From assembly GCA_030512295.1 (NCBI GenBank), contig JAULSR010000001.1, forward strand, positions 7,401,001 to 7,465,000: a stretch of DNA of 64,000 nucleotides. Reading direction: 5' to 3'. Shown here in pieces: positions 46,022-56,771 of the stretch. The notes beneath the pieces are model-generated. The model did no database searches. It saw only the letters and a program-made list of their open reading frames with translations, and had not been told where the DNA came from. Both the position numbers and the translations under genes were made by a program. The stretch's first letter is position 1. Each line of letters opens with the position of its first letter. This DNA is from Bombardia bombarda. Lineage: Eukaryota > Ascomycota > Sordariomycetes > Sordariales > Lasiosphaeriaceae.

Positions 46022-46241
46022 CTACGGGCCGAGATTCAGCGACACGCTCGACCGCGGGGCAGAGATTCTGAGCCACATGTTTTGGCATGGCCATCACCAT
46101 CATGGTGGTGGTGGTGGCAGTAATAGTAAGATGCGCAAGCTCGTGAGCCACTGGACGCCGCTGTTGGATAACGAGGGCAGGATTGGTTGGGTGTTGTTGA
46201 TCTTGACGCCTGTTTCTGCTGTTGCTGCTGTTGGGGCTTGA
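43622..46241 (+). CDS. RGS-LOV signalling protein lacking the photoactive cysteine
   Basis: Exons 43622-44209 and 44280-46241 encode 849 residues. The N-terminus (1-150) is disordered. An RGS-like helical region (about 155-300, FSLADFFDPAVVKMAFSDPI onward) normally binds G-alpha proteins. A LOV/PAS domain follows (about 300-430): FCLTDPLQADYPFVYASEGM, then NNGRLLQGPCTD, then FWNLVFICPLKENGNVRFCL and GGQINVSDG. Canonical LOV has NCRFLQ, whose Cys bonds flavin after blue light; here that residue is Gly345. Downstream there is Ser/Ala/Gln low complexity. A second PAS-like domain (YPCFFVMKYIIEP, ISFFSASALELLGL, HWTPLLDNEGRIGWVLLILT) is interrupted by poly-Ala, poly-Gln and a His run. The intron is GTTTGT...CACAAG. 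The architecture matches fungal RGS-LOV proteins. Confidence 0.85.
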
Positions 46242-47064
46242 GCGAAACTACCTCCTGATTAAGATCTTAATGGATCTTGGCTTACACCACCGCGGATGTG
46301 GATTTCCTTTGTGTTGAGAATGGAAGTGGAATGAGGGTGGAAAACGTAAATAGGGGTTGGGTTGTTCAGGGAGACTGAGGAGGGTACATGGAAGAGGGGG
46401 ATATATGGAAGAGGGGGATATATGGAAGAAGGGGATATATGGAAGAGGGGGATGTATGGAAGAGGGGGATGTATGGAAGAGGAGGGTACAGGGAAGAGGA
46501 GGATACATGGGGAAAAGGGGAGTGTAAGATTTGAACTTGAGGTTTCTAGAGCATTAAAGGGCGTAGTTAGACGCGGCTAATAAGGATAGATAGAGGGATA
46601 CCTGTTGAGGAAGATCGGTTGGTCGGCGTTGGAGAGTTTGACTGCGCGAGGTCGCTCTTCTTTCCCGTATAGCACCTTCTAGGCTATAGTTGGCTAGCTT
46701 GAGCACATGAATAAGACGGGAGACAACGACGATATGTTGTGATGAGATATGTATGCTTGATGATTACGATGGTTGGCGTTAAACATCGTTTTCGTTAGCT
46801 TTAGAGCAGTTTGCTCGCTGGCGGATAGAAGCCTGTCACGGGTGGCCATCGCCGGCCGAGGGGGAGGAACGAGCACAGCACAGCTTAGCTTGCTCCAGTT
46901 TCTGTGAGTGAAGAATATCATTTCAAATCATCAGTCATCACCTCGCTGCGTAGCTACATAATATTTTCCTGCCCACCTAACCTACTGCCCCCATCGCCGA
47001 CCTACACGCATCAAGCACAAATAATGCCCTCTCACGATACGAACAATTACTTCTCCTAATCCCC
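46242..47064. other. Convergent intergenic region with minisatellite
   Basis: Lies between the RGS-LOV and DUF218 genes. It holds a 17-bp tandem array (46388-46506, separate entry) and no gene. Confidence 0.5.
46388..46506 (+). repeat. 17-bp minisatellite, seven copies
   Basis: Tandem copies of ATGGAAGAGGGGGATAT with single-base changes (GAT in place of the last ATAT, then GAGGGTAC variants). The unit is 17 bp, so it is not coding in any frame. Purine-rich on the plus strand. Confidence 0.85.
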
Positions 47065-47847
47065 CTACGGCAAATGCCCCCCAAACCCCCTCCTAATCAA
47101 CCTCTGCGCCGCCTCCCACACCTCCGCCGGAACCTCCTGCTCGACCTGGAACCCCCTCCGCGCATACTCCTTCATCCTGACCAAATCGCCCACCATGACA
47201 TTCACCACCAGCTCCCAGCTATTAACCCCCCCATCGTCCTCACAGTACTCGTCCCACTCCAGCGGCGGACTCGTCACGCACACCTCCACCCCATCCTCAT
47301 CCCCCTCATCCTCATCCCCCCCACCGCCTCCCCCCTTAACCCGCCCCGGCCACTGCCTCAAAAACGTCGCCCACGTCCTCCTTTCCATGTACGGCTTCTG
47401 CACCAGCACAAACCGTCCAATACCCCCTTCTCCCAACAGCCCAAGCTCGGACAGGAGCGCGTGCGTGAAGCGCACGTTCTCGCCCGTGTTGGTGGCGCGC
47501 GGCTCGACGATGATGGACGCAGCCGGCACGCCGACCTCGTCGCGGGCGATGGCGGCAAAGATTTCTGCCTCGGGGACGCCGGAGAAGAGGGACGCCGTGA
47601 GGGCGCCGACGTTGCCCGAGAAGACGAGGTGGCTGTATTGGTTGGTGGGGAGGCCGGATAGGAAGAGGCGCGCGGCGTGGCGGGCGACGCGGAGGTCGAG
47701 GGAGCAGAGGACGAAGAGGGCCGTTTTGGGGGAGGGGGGGAAGAGGGGCATGTGCATGCGGTGGTAGTTGTAGATGAGGGCGGCGTCGGTGTTGGTGGTG
47801 GTGTCCATGGTGGTTGGGGTTGGCTTGGCTTGGTTTTCGTCACCCAT
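47065..47847 (-). CDS. DUF218 (YdcF/SanA-like) protein
   Basis: Single exon, 260 residues. The segment TALFVLCSLDLRVARHAARL starts the DUF218 Rossmann-like fold. HLVFSGNVGALTASLFSGVP and the conserved EPRATNTGENVRFTHALL motif (acidic residue plus NTxEN) follow, then RFVLVQKPYMERRTWATFLRQW. No signal peptide or membrane segment is seen, unlike many bacterial members, so it is likely cytosolic. Bacterial relatives are linked to envelope maintenance and YdcF binds S-adenosylmethionine. The role in fungi is unknown. An acidic Gly/Asp/Glu insert (about residues 172-187) interrupts the C-terminal half. Confidence 0.88.
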   Translation of the reverse strand: MGDENQAKPTPTTMDTTTNTDAALIYNYHRMHMPLFPPSPKTALFVLCSLDLRVARHAARLFLSGLPTNQYSHLVFSGNVGALTASLFSGVPEAEIFAAIARDEVGVPAASIIVEPRATNTGENVRFTHALLSELGLLGEGGIGRFVLVQKPYMERRTWATFLRQWPGRVKGGGGGGDEDEGDEDGVEVCVTSPPLEWDEYCEDDGGVNSWELVVNVMVGDLVRMKEYARRGFQVEQEVPAEVWEAAQRLIRRGFGGHLP

Positions 47848-48333
47848 TGTGAGTAGTAAGAGGTACTATTCTACTGCTTATGAGATATCAGTACAATTGT
47901 TGGAAAGAATAAGAATATCTAAGTATCAATATCTAAGTATCAATTTCTTGGTATCAATGTGCCGGTATGCACCGCTGTCGGAAGCAATGAGCGCGGGGCA
48001 AACCAGGAGAAAGGAGGGGGTGAAGGATGCAAAGGGGTGATCGACACCCGCTGCATCGTGGTGGGGAGCAGCTTCAGAGCTGTCGGTCAATTACTAGCTC
48101 TAGACTGGAACAACACCTTGATCAATACCAAAATGCGATATCCAAACAAGCCCGCTGTGGTATAGCCCATTCTGTCCAAAAAGAAAATACAAAATACAAT
48201 ATTATAGTGGGGAGTAAGCCATCCTTCAGCAGCAGCAGCAGAGCAGCACGTTGGCGCCATGTCCCCGGCCACAGCCACATCAAGGCACCACAGCGACGAT
48301 TTCACGAACCCAACGACAACTCTCACAAACCCA
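47848..48333. other. Intergenic region
   Basis: Upstream flank of the DUF218 gene and 3' flank of the metallo-hydrolase gene. No gene. Confidence 0.5.
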
Positions 48334-49853
48334 TCAAAACTCCCTACTCTCCCCCACCGCACAAACATCAAAAACCCCCGTCTCCGCAATCCCACTCGTT
48401 CTCAGCGCCTCCCTCAACAACCTCGGCGGCTCCTCGACATCCTCGTTCGTCAACAGCCACGTGCCCCAGTGAATCGCCATGGCCCGCTTACACCGCGTCT
48501 CCTTGAAAATCTCGACCGCGTCCCGCGGGCTCGCATGCACGCCGCTAAACAGCCACCGCGGCTTGTACGCCCCGATCGGCAGCAGTCCCAGGTCAAACGG
48601 CCCGCGCGTTGCGCCGATGCGCGCAAAGTCCGGGTTCCTCGGCAGCCCCTCGTACTCCGGCCCGTAGTCATCGCCCTCCCCCGCTCCCTCGGCATCCTTC
48701 ACCTCAGGCACCGCGCGATAGCCGGTATCCCCGCCGAAATAGACCGACTTGCCGCCGGACGCCACCGCCCACGACGCCCACAGCGTGTGGTCCCGGTCCA
48801 ACGGCCGGCGGCCCGACGCGTGCTGGCACGGCAGACACGAGATGCGCGCCGCGATGCTCTCCGGCCCCTTCGCATCCTCGCCAGTCGTTCTCGTCAAGAC
48901 CAGCTCCGCCTCCTCCCACCAGTCCATCTCGGTCACGTTTGCGATGCCGCACGCCCTGAACCACTTCTCCAGCCCGAGGCCGACAAAGAAGTGCGCCGCG
49001 GGGTGGCGGCGCGCGATCTCCATGACGGAGGTGTGCGAGAGGTGGTCGTAGTGCGAGTGCGAGATGACGACGGCGTCGACGGCGGGCAGGTCGGCGGGCG
49101 TGCACGCCGGCGGGGAGTAGCGCTTGGGCCCGATGAACTGCAGCGGCGCGCACCGGTCCTCGAAGACCGGGTCGAAGAGCACGCGCAGCCCGCTGGGGAA
49201 CTCGGCGTAGTAGCAGGCGTGGCCGAGCCAGGTGGCGCGCAGGTTCTGGTTGCTGGTGGTGGTGCTGCGGGAGGCGAGGAAGCTGGGCTTTACGACGGGG
49301 ATCTTGACGTTTTTGACGCTGGGGAAGACCATCTTGCCGGTGAATTGGCCGCTAGTTTTTTTAGTTTTTTTTTTTTCATGTCAGTATGGGATTCTCTTTG
49401 TCTGATGGGCGGGTGGATGGATGGGCGCGCGTACAACATGATGGTTGGCACAATGGTCAGGGGCCCGATCGGGTCTCCGCATGAAGCCGACGGGTGCGGG
49501 TTCTTGAACTTGACGGTTTCGCCATTGTGGCCCTTGACGTGGTGGGCGGTCACGTCGACGTCCTCGGGGGCAGCTGGCCGGCCCGCCTGTTTGGTCACGG
49601 AGCAGGAATATGCAGTTGCTGAAGTCATGATGGGGGATGAGATGGCAGCTGGTGGTGCAGCTGTTTTTTGTTGTGGTTGTGGTTGTTGTGAAGAAGAGGT
49701 GGCGGCAGCAGCAACCTTGACGGCGGCGGACGATGACGATGCGCGGCGCAAGCAAAAGTTTGGTGGTGACCTTCTACTAGCAGCCGTACGAATGGCAGGC
49801 GCAAAAAAGAGACGGCCGAGTGTTGGAGCCAGTCTTTGAGAGCTCAGTTGCAT
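48334..49853 (-). CDS. fmp30: FMP30/NAPE-PLD-like metallo-beta-lactamase-fold phospholipase
   Basis: Exons 49853-49435 and 49351-48334 encode about 478 residues. Homologues release N-acylethanolamines from N-acyl-phosphatidylethanolamine; yeast Fmp30 is mitochondrial. The zinc-binding motif is ISHSHYDHLSHTSVME. NLRATWLGHACYYAEFPSGL and RVLFDPVFEDRCAP precede it. ISCLPCQHASGR, YFGGDTGY and AIHWGTWLLTNEDVEEPPR carry the later metal ligands. The first ~80 residues (MQLSSQRLAPTLGRLFFAPA...) are Arg/Ser/Ala-rich and acid-poor, consistent with a mitochondrial presequence. The intron (GTACGC donor, TACTGAC branch, AACTAG acceptor) is inferred from frame. The ORF upstream of 49853 has no ATG. Confidence 0.88.
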
Positions 49854-51185
49854 CGTCGATGCACGGCGCTGTTTATAACAGCAAAGAAAAGCTTGCAGCT
49901 TCAATGCACCAGCGGCAGAGCAGGAAGTCGACGTATGCGCAGCAGTTACCTAGCTCAACTGCGGCATCAATCACGTCGTTTACAACAAAACGAATAAACG
50001 CGTTCCCGCGGACTCCGTTCTTTGGCCGCGGGTTTTACGGGTTCCAGCCAACTTCCAGCATCCAAAGTCCGGCGCATTCATCATTCCACTGTGGATTGGA
50101 TGCTAGCAGCAACGTGGGTGAACCAACGCTCCTTCCGGGACGATTCCTCGCCCGATTCCCCGGTCCAGCTGCCAGACGCATCATCGACACTTTTAGCCGA
50201 GGCCAGGCCCGACTTAAGGGTTAGGGTTTATATAACCTAGGGATTGCTTTATGACGGTTGTAGCTAATTTTCAACACGAGATAAAACTGGAATAATAAAT
50301 AATACTGGTCAAATAATCTAAACAGCGCGGAGAATGGCAGCACAGAAAAGATCGATATCAAACCGGATTAAAGATGTCCTGAACTATTCACTTGATGGAA
50401 TCACCTGGGCAATCGAACAACCGAGCGGATACTGGGCACTGGGACCACATTATACAATATCAGACGGCTGTTACACCACAATCGATGAGTTTCAGTTCTC
50501 ATCGTCCATTACGAGGGTTTTTACTGGGTGAGCTATCATGGGATTAGTTGCCAGTAGAATAGCTGCCGGCCGGATGCTAACCAGTGGAATAGCAGATAAT
50601 TACGCTGAACTCGAGGGCATGACATCCATTCGAATCAAGTTTCAAAACGGCCAGGGCAGCGCAGGTGGTTGCCTGACCAGGAGATCATGTGTCAACGGTT
50701 GCTGGAGACCGCGATGATTGGGACAGATTGGTTTCAGCAGGCGGGCGCTGCAAACCCGACTCGCAATTAACACGGCAACATGAAGTCTCGCTGGCATGCG
50801 TCACGGTTACTCACGCATGCCTTAAATATGTCACCAGGCGCCAGTCACATTTTCCTGACAGACGACAATTCTCTGTGCTAGTCTATAATACGGAAAGGGT
50901 TCTGACATGCCACCAAGCCGTCCCCGAACCGCCATGGATTCAGACACCAGATCTATAAAAACAAACAACCACACCTCCCAAATTCCAACAATTCACAACC
51001 TTTTCTCTCACCCTCCACCACGCAAGATCATCAGACAGCCAAGACAGACAGACAGACAGACAGATAGACAGCTACCTCATCCATCTTGACATCTCGACAC
51101 CACGTTGTTTCATCATAACCCATCTTACCCCCTTTAACAACACCATACCACCCCACAACCAAAACAACACACCACCAACCACGCA
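49854..51185. other. Intergenic region
   Basis: Contains a weak 65-codon frame (50334-50531, separate entry), an (ACAG)n tract at about 51040-51072 and a CA-rich leader before 51186. Confidence 0.5.
50334..50531 (+). other. Possible 65-codon ORF, uncertain
   Basis: An ATG-started frame encoding a mixed-composition 65-residue peptide (MAAQKRSISNRIKDVL start, ending RVFTG). Its composition is not low-complexity, unlike nearby chance frames. It has no recognised domain, no intron and no leader sequence. It could be a small orphan gene or a gene fragment. Confidence 0.2.
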
Positions 51186-51497
51186 ATGATGGCCTTCTAC
51201 GTCGCCCCCTCCCCCCAATACGCCGTCCCCGTCATCCCCGTCGCCACAGCCCAGGCCGTCGCCATCCCCGCCGCCTGCCCCGTCGTCCCGGTGCAGTACT
51301 ACACGGCGCCGGTCCACCACCCGCCCATGACCTTCGCCGTGAACCGGCCCGCCGCCACCGTCATGCACGGCCAGACGTACCTGCCCAACGGCAGCGCCAT
51401 CCCCACGTCGTCGTACACGACCTACGGCCAGCAGATGTCGCCGTATGCTGGGGGGTGCTACCAGCAGGGTGGGTTGCCGCACTGCATCTCGCGGTGA
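51186..51497 (+). CDS. Small hypothetical protein, Pro/Ala/Tyr-rich
   Basis: A single 103-residue frame preceded by a C/A-rich stretch typical of fungal 5' leaders. GC-rich third positions resemble the window's real genes. The protein is rich in Pro, Ala, Val and Tyr: MAFYVAPSPQYAVPVIPV at the start, then a YYTAPVHHPPMTF segment, ending CYQQGGLPHCISR. It has no signal peptide, membrane segment or known domain. Composition suggests an intrinsically disordered or structural small protein. I do not recognise a family. Confidence 0.5.
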   Translation: MMAFYVAPSPQYAVPVIPVATAQAVAIPAACPVVPVQYYTAPVHHPPMTFAVNRPAATVMHGQTYLPNGSAIPTSSYTTYGQQMSPYAGGCYQQGGLPHCISR

Positions 51498-52897
51498 TGT
51501 GGAAGGGGAATGGTTGAGTTTGGCTGAGGATAGGAGGCAAGCGGCTTTTCTGTTGGGTTGATGTGCGGTATGGATGGGATGTGGGGAGATTAAGTTGGTG
51601 TGTGATGGTTCAGTGGTGGCGGATATCGCATGTGAGTGTGTTTTGTTTTGTTCTTGCCCACCAGCCTCTCAGGCTGCGACCCCCCTCTTCAAGGTCGATC
51701 CTTACCCATGCAGGAATGCTAATGATGAATAGTGATAGCCAGACCAAGGGGATAAGGAGCCTTGACACTTTTCTGTTCTCTGTGTACGACTCGGATCACG
51801 TACCATACCAGGAAAGGGGGAATATTTATGCGATGGATTTATCTATGGGAAGGATTTAAGGAGGGGAGGATGACTCGAGGAACCATCTAAGACAATGAAC
51901 GACGAGCGATGATGACGATGGCACAGATCTGGAGAGCAGGCTGAGACGCAGGCAGTTATGAGTGGATGATGAATGACAACAGGACCACGATGGCGGCGGT
52001 CTCCGGGGGAGATATTTGAGCAGATTGGTGGTGATTTTCGGTGGTCATCTACTTTCATATTTCTATTCCTTTTCCTTTGTTATCTGCGTTTTCCTTTGTT
52101 TTCTTTTTTCATCTTCGTTCGATGTTGATACCTTAACTATCTCTAGTACATACCTAAACTGGCGATGACTTGCACACAGTTCGGCCGTATAGACGTGATT
52201 TGTGACCCAGTGACGAATGACAGCTTCTCCATTCTACTTATTCTTCTACATCCGCTCACATGCCAGTTAGTCATACACCAAAGCCAAGTCATACGATTTG
52301 ACATGTCATGGATGTTTCAGCAGGCGCGCAAATCAGGGGCAAGAAACATAGTCGTAATCCGGGGAGCATATGTGGGCGGGTGGAATACTACTCCCATTAC
52401 CCCTTGCCCCGCCAGACACATTCAACGCACCCCAATCCGCAACGGCCGCAATAACCAGGATTTATTACCCCAAACCACCACAATATACAGAATAGATTGC
52501 GGCCGCGTCTTTTAGCCGCAGCCATCGATGACCGCTACCCAACGGCTGGACCAAAACGTGGAGAACCCCTGCCTTATGGCCGGTGTATATCATCCGGGGA
52601 TACCGCTTGATTGAGTGTCAAAACATTAGGGGGCAATATTTCTACTGCCGGGGCCGGGCGGCAGCTTGATCAATTCCTGTTACTGGAGTGCGCGGAGGAC
52701 GGGACCGCGCTTGATTGCATCGCTGCTACTGTTCTTGAAGTTGACGTTCAAAATAGAAGATGGGCTTCTTGGCGACTGAATAAAACCATGGCATCCCCAT
52801 TCTCAGTGTCTAAACGCTGACTGCTCCTTTCCCATCTTGTCAACTCTGTTCATGTCGGTGTTGTGGCCCAAGTACATGTAAATTTCGACCGCACGTC
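51498..52897. other. Intergenic region
   Basis: 1.4 kb with only short frames and no domain; includes the promoter of the GH30 gene. Confidence 0.5.
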
Positions 52898-54574
52898 ATG
52901 CTTCATCTCATCATCCCCCTCCTCCTCTGCTGGAGCGGCGCCGTCGACGCCGCCGCCGCCGCCCGTCCATCATTTCCCACCCTCCACGCCCGAACCAGCA
53001 CCCCCCGATCCGGGCAAAATGTCGCCCGCGCGCGCGTCCACAGCAACGTCCACAGCCGGCGCCAAACCTCCGGCTCAACCATCACCGTCGACCTCTCCAA
53101 AACCTACCAGACCATCGACGGCTTCGGCACCTCGCAGGCCTTCCAGCGCGCCGTGCAGATGAGCAAGCTGTCCGAGGCCGAGCAGCGCAAGGCGCTCGAC
53201 CTGCTCTTCAACACGACGAGCGGTGGGGGCCTGTCCATCCTGCGCAACGGCATCGGCTCGTCGCCCGACATGAGCTCCGACCACATGGTGTCGATCGCGC
53301 CCAAGAACCCGGGGTCGCCGAGCGCCAGCATGACGTACAGCTGGGACGGGTCCGACAACAAGCAGCTGTGGGTGTCGCAGGAGGCGCAGAACAGGTACGG
53401 CGTCAAGACCATCTATGCGGACGCCTGGAGCGCGCCGGGGTACATGAAGACGAACGGGAACGATGCGAATGGCGGGAGCTTGTGCGGTGTTACCGGGGCA
53501 AAGTGCTCGAGTGGGGATTGGAGGCAGGCGTATGCGGATTATTTGGTAAAGTGTGTTGTTCTCTATTGTCCTTGGACTTGAGGGGGTTAAGAGCATGGTT
53601 GCTGACACTGGGACAAGATACATCCAACTCTACAAGGAATCCAACGTCACCATCACCCACCTCGGCTTCCTCAACGAGCCCGAACTAACGTAACTACCCT
53701 CCCCCTATTTCCTCCCCCCCCCCCCCCCCCTCCTTCCTTTTTCATCTCCCCTCTGACCCCCGCCAACAGAACCTCCTACGCCTCCATGCGCTCCACCGCC
53801 CAACAAGCCGTCGACTTCATCAAGATCCTCCACCCCACCCTCGCCGCCGCCAACCTCTCCTCCCCCATCTCCATCGCCTGCTGCGACGCCGAAGGGTGGT
53901 CCTCGCAATCGTCCATGCTCGCCACCCTCAAGTCCGTCGACGACATGCTCGGCACCATCACCGCGCACGCCTACACCTCGTCCCCGCAATCCCCCATGAA
54001 CTCGCGCCACCCCGTCTGGCAGACCGAGGCCGCCGACCTGCAGGGCGCCTGGACGTCCGCCTGGTACGCCCGCGGCGGCGCCGGCGAGGGCTGGACCTGG
54101 GCCAACAACGTCTACACCGCCGTCGTCAACGCCAACGCCTCCGCCTACCTCTACTGGATCGGCGTGCAGGCCGGCAACACCAACAGCCACATGATCCATA
54201 TCAACAACGGGAAAGTCGAGGCCAGCAAGCGGCTGTGGGCGCTGGGGCAGTGGAGCCGGTTTGTGCGGCCGGGCGCGGTGCGGGTGGGCACGAGTGGGAC
54301 GGCGAGCGGGATGAAGACTGCGGCGTTTAGGAACGTGGATGGGGCGGTGGCCGTGGTGTTTATCAATAGCGGGAGCGCGGCGGGGAGGGTGAGTGTCAAG
54401 GTTGGGACGGGCACGGGGACGGCGTGGGGTTCGGCCAGGGCGTGGGTGACGGATAATACCCACGAGGTCGGGGAGCTGGAGGTCAGTGGGTTTGCGGATG
54501 GGGTGGCGACGGCGAATATTCCGAGCAGGGCGATGGCGACGGTTGTGCTGTATCCTGCGGGCAAGGTGGTTTGA
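52898..54574 (+). CDS. Secreted GH30 glycosidase (subfamily 7-like xylanase/glucuronoxylanase)
   Basis: Exons 52898-53550, 53618-53689 and 53770-54574 encode 509 residues. A signal peptide (MLHLIIPLLLCWSGAVDA) is followed by a basic linker. The (beta/alpha)8 domain then starts TYQTIDGFGTSQAFQRAV. The acid/base Glu is in LGFLNEPELT (Glu238) and the nucleophile in HPVWQTEAADLQGAW (Glu328). AYLYWIGVQAG and a C-terminal beta-sandwich ending RAMATVVLYPAGK complete the GH30 layout. Fungal subfamily 7 members act on (glucurono)xylan. Other GH30 fungal enzymes cleave beta-1,6-glucan or galactan, so the substrate is inferred. Introns are GTGTGT...GACAAG and GTAACT...CAACAG. The second contains a 17-base C run at 53714-53730. 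Confidence 0.92.
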
Positions 54575-54920
54575 GTCTAGGTGGGAGGGAGTTTGAGGGG
54601 CATATCAGGAGGGGAAGATGTTGATGATGGCTGTAAAAGTCTGTGGTGTCTGGTCCTTGGAAGGATGGAGGGCAATGTACATACGAACTTGTCTTGTCAT
54701 TTTCAATGAAAATGTGAATCTTTCCACGTGTGGTTGGCAACCATCCCGTTGGCAATAATCTCAATGGCAGACAGGCAGCCAGTTGACGATTAGTCAAGGT
54801 CAAAAAGCAATCCATTGTGTCATAATTACACTCTCGCTGTTTTTGAAATCCGCTGAAGGAACCCATGTCCCAGCTCATGTGAGGAGCCTTGCTCAAACCG
54901 ATGCGCTTAGTAGAATTAGA

Positions 54921-55157
54921 CTAGGGGTTAAAATTGTTCAAATACGCCCTCAAAGTCTGCTCAGTATCTTGCTGGAACTTGATCATCTTGTCCGTGTAGC
55001 GCCCTTTTAGCAAGAGGGCGAACGCCTTTGCACTCCTGGCCCTTCGACGAAAGTCAGTGACCTTGGCATTATCTTCAAAGGCCAATTCCCGAAGCAACAA
55101 GTGGCAATTGTCATCGTACACCTCGAGGAGGACCGTGAACTGGCGGAAATCGATAAT
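54921..55157 (-). other. In-frame coding-like continuation beyond the SRPBCC stop
   Basis: Immediately after the TAG at 55160-55158 the same frame continues for 78 codons (IIDFRQFTVLLEVYDDN, then FEDNAKVTDFRRRARSAKAF and GRYTDKMIKFQQDTEQTL) to a TAG at 54921-54923. The composition is like an amphipathic protein end, not noise. It is probably the original C-terminus of the neighbouring SRPBCC protein. Confidence 0.55.
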
Positions 55158-55719
55158 CTACTTCTGATGTTCCTGTCTCGCCGTGGCCATGTGCATCGCC
55201 GCAACCGAGAGGTAACTCAAGGCCTCGCGGCGCTTGTACTTGGCGTCCTCAATAACCTCGATGCCCGCGTCGCTTGAGAACTTGGAGCTCCACCGCACAA
55301 ACGTCGAGTTCTCCAGCTCGCCATGGGTAACGGGCCAGCACCGGATGGTATTGGTGACGCTCGAGTAGCCCAGGCTTGGCTCGGCAGTGATGATGCTGTA
55401 TGTGATGAAGTGATCGATGCTCTGTGTGGTAGAAGGTGGGTGGCGGCGTTAGAGGTGTGCATCTATGTATACATGCAGGTACTTGAAGGTAAAAACTCAC
55501 GCTGTGTTCATCCAACTTGACATTGACTATGGTATCATCCTGGTAGGTCCACTGTGTCACGTTGGCTTCGTCGATGTAGCCCTTAACTGGTTCACACGAC
55601 TTCAAGGCCGGCCAGAACTTGTCGAACTCCCCAATCTTGAGGAAGTGCCAGACGTTGGACAAGGGCGCGCGAATCACGGCGCTCTCGATCACCTCGTTAG
55701 TGGTAGCGATTGTTGCCAT
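55158..55719 (-). CDS. SRPBCC (Bet v1-like / polyketide cyclase-like) protein, apparently truncated
   Basis: Exons 55719-55501 and 55421-55158 encode 160 residues. The family forms a deep hydrophobic ligand pocket. The pattern VIRAPLSNVWHFLKIGEFDKF opens the fold. KGYIDEANVTQWTYQDDTIV, then HFITYSIITAEP, SVTNTIRCWPV and STFVRWSSKFSSDAG follow, as in plant and bacterial START-like proteins. Function in fungi is unknown; lipid or hydrophobic-metabolite binding is plausible. The intron is GTGAGT...CACACAG. The frame ends at a TAG after QEHQK, yet coding-like sequence continues in the same frame for 78 codons. A CAG-to-TAG change is a simple explanation. The GH30 gene lies convergently downstream. 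Confidence 0.75.
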
Positions 55720-56771
55720 CTTGGATGTTGGGCGGACGACTGCAGTTGGATAATGTCGGTATGGGTGTGGTAGTTTGCTGTGTGTAGTGGGAGTGTGTGA
55801 TGGGCGAGAATGCAGATTTTTGGAATGCTGGAGATATAAATTGGAAGAGTTCTGGCGAAAAAAAAAAGATGTTTTACTTTGGGATGCACAGGTGCGCAGC
55901 AAACACATGATGACGAGCGTGCCTTCCTCCACAGACCGCCTTCTACGTCATGCTTCGTCATTTGCGCTGTCGTGGGATGATCGATGTGGGGTACGACTTG
56001 CCTCACCCAAGATGGTTTTCATCTTTCAATTCATGTCTTAGGAGAGCCGCAACCAGTCGTCGTTTGATATCAGAAAGTGTGACCAAACTTGTGCCATTTG
56101 GACCCCCAGTCGGCTCTTTGGCCGCATGTTTGCGGGATGCTGCTTCTTTGTTCGCTGATGCCTTTGCGCCGCCCTATAAGTCATTCTATCTTTATCGGAT
56201 CAGCTGGCCGCTTAGGGGAGACTTGACCTCAGGATAGACTATGGATCCAGTCCTAGCGATAGTCCATACTGCTGAAAGTGTTGAGACGGGCTGCTTCTTG
56301 ATGGTTCGACGACTGGAAATATGTTGTAGCTGAAGAAGTTGAAACTTGACGTACAATACCAAGCAAAAAGAAACCGGATGCTTATAACTGATAGATGCCA
56401 TTTCTACTCTACTCTCTGACCTTGATACTTTTCGTTATATCCAACATCTGTATAGCTATTCATACCTCAGGGATGACCCCAGAACAATGCTGACTATATC
56501 TAACAATGCAAGAACCCGCTGTTGTCGACACTACTGCAGCATCATATCAGTTCTGATCCTAGTAGAAATGGCGAGTTCCTTAGTGCAGAGGCATTGCATT
56601 GGGATGCACACTTGTCCAATGTAGTCCATGGACCTCTACTGACCTTTACCTCAATAACCGCTTTGAATGATACTTGATAAAGTAGAACTCCAATCACATC
56701 AAGAAACCACTGCCCCTTCTCACAGCATTGATCATCCCATAGCCTCCTCGTACTATCTATAAACCGCCACC
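55720..56771. other. Intergenic region
   Basis: Promoter side of the SRPBCC gene and 3' flank of the PAQR gene; no gene seen. Confidence 0.5.

Noticed and set aside
54151..54564. 137-codon minus-strand frame
   Set aside because: Antisense to the GH30 last exon.
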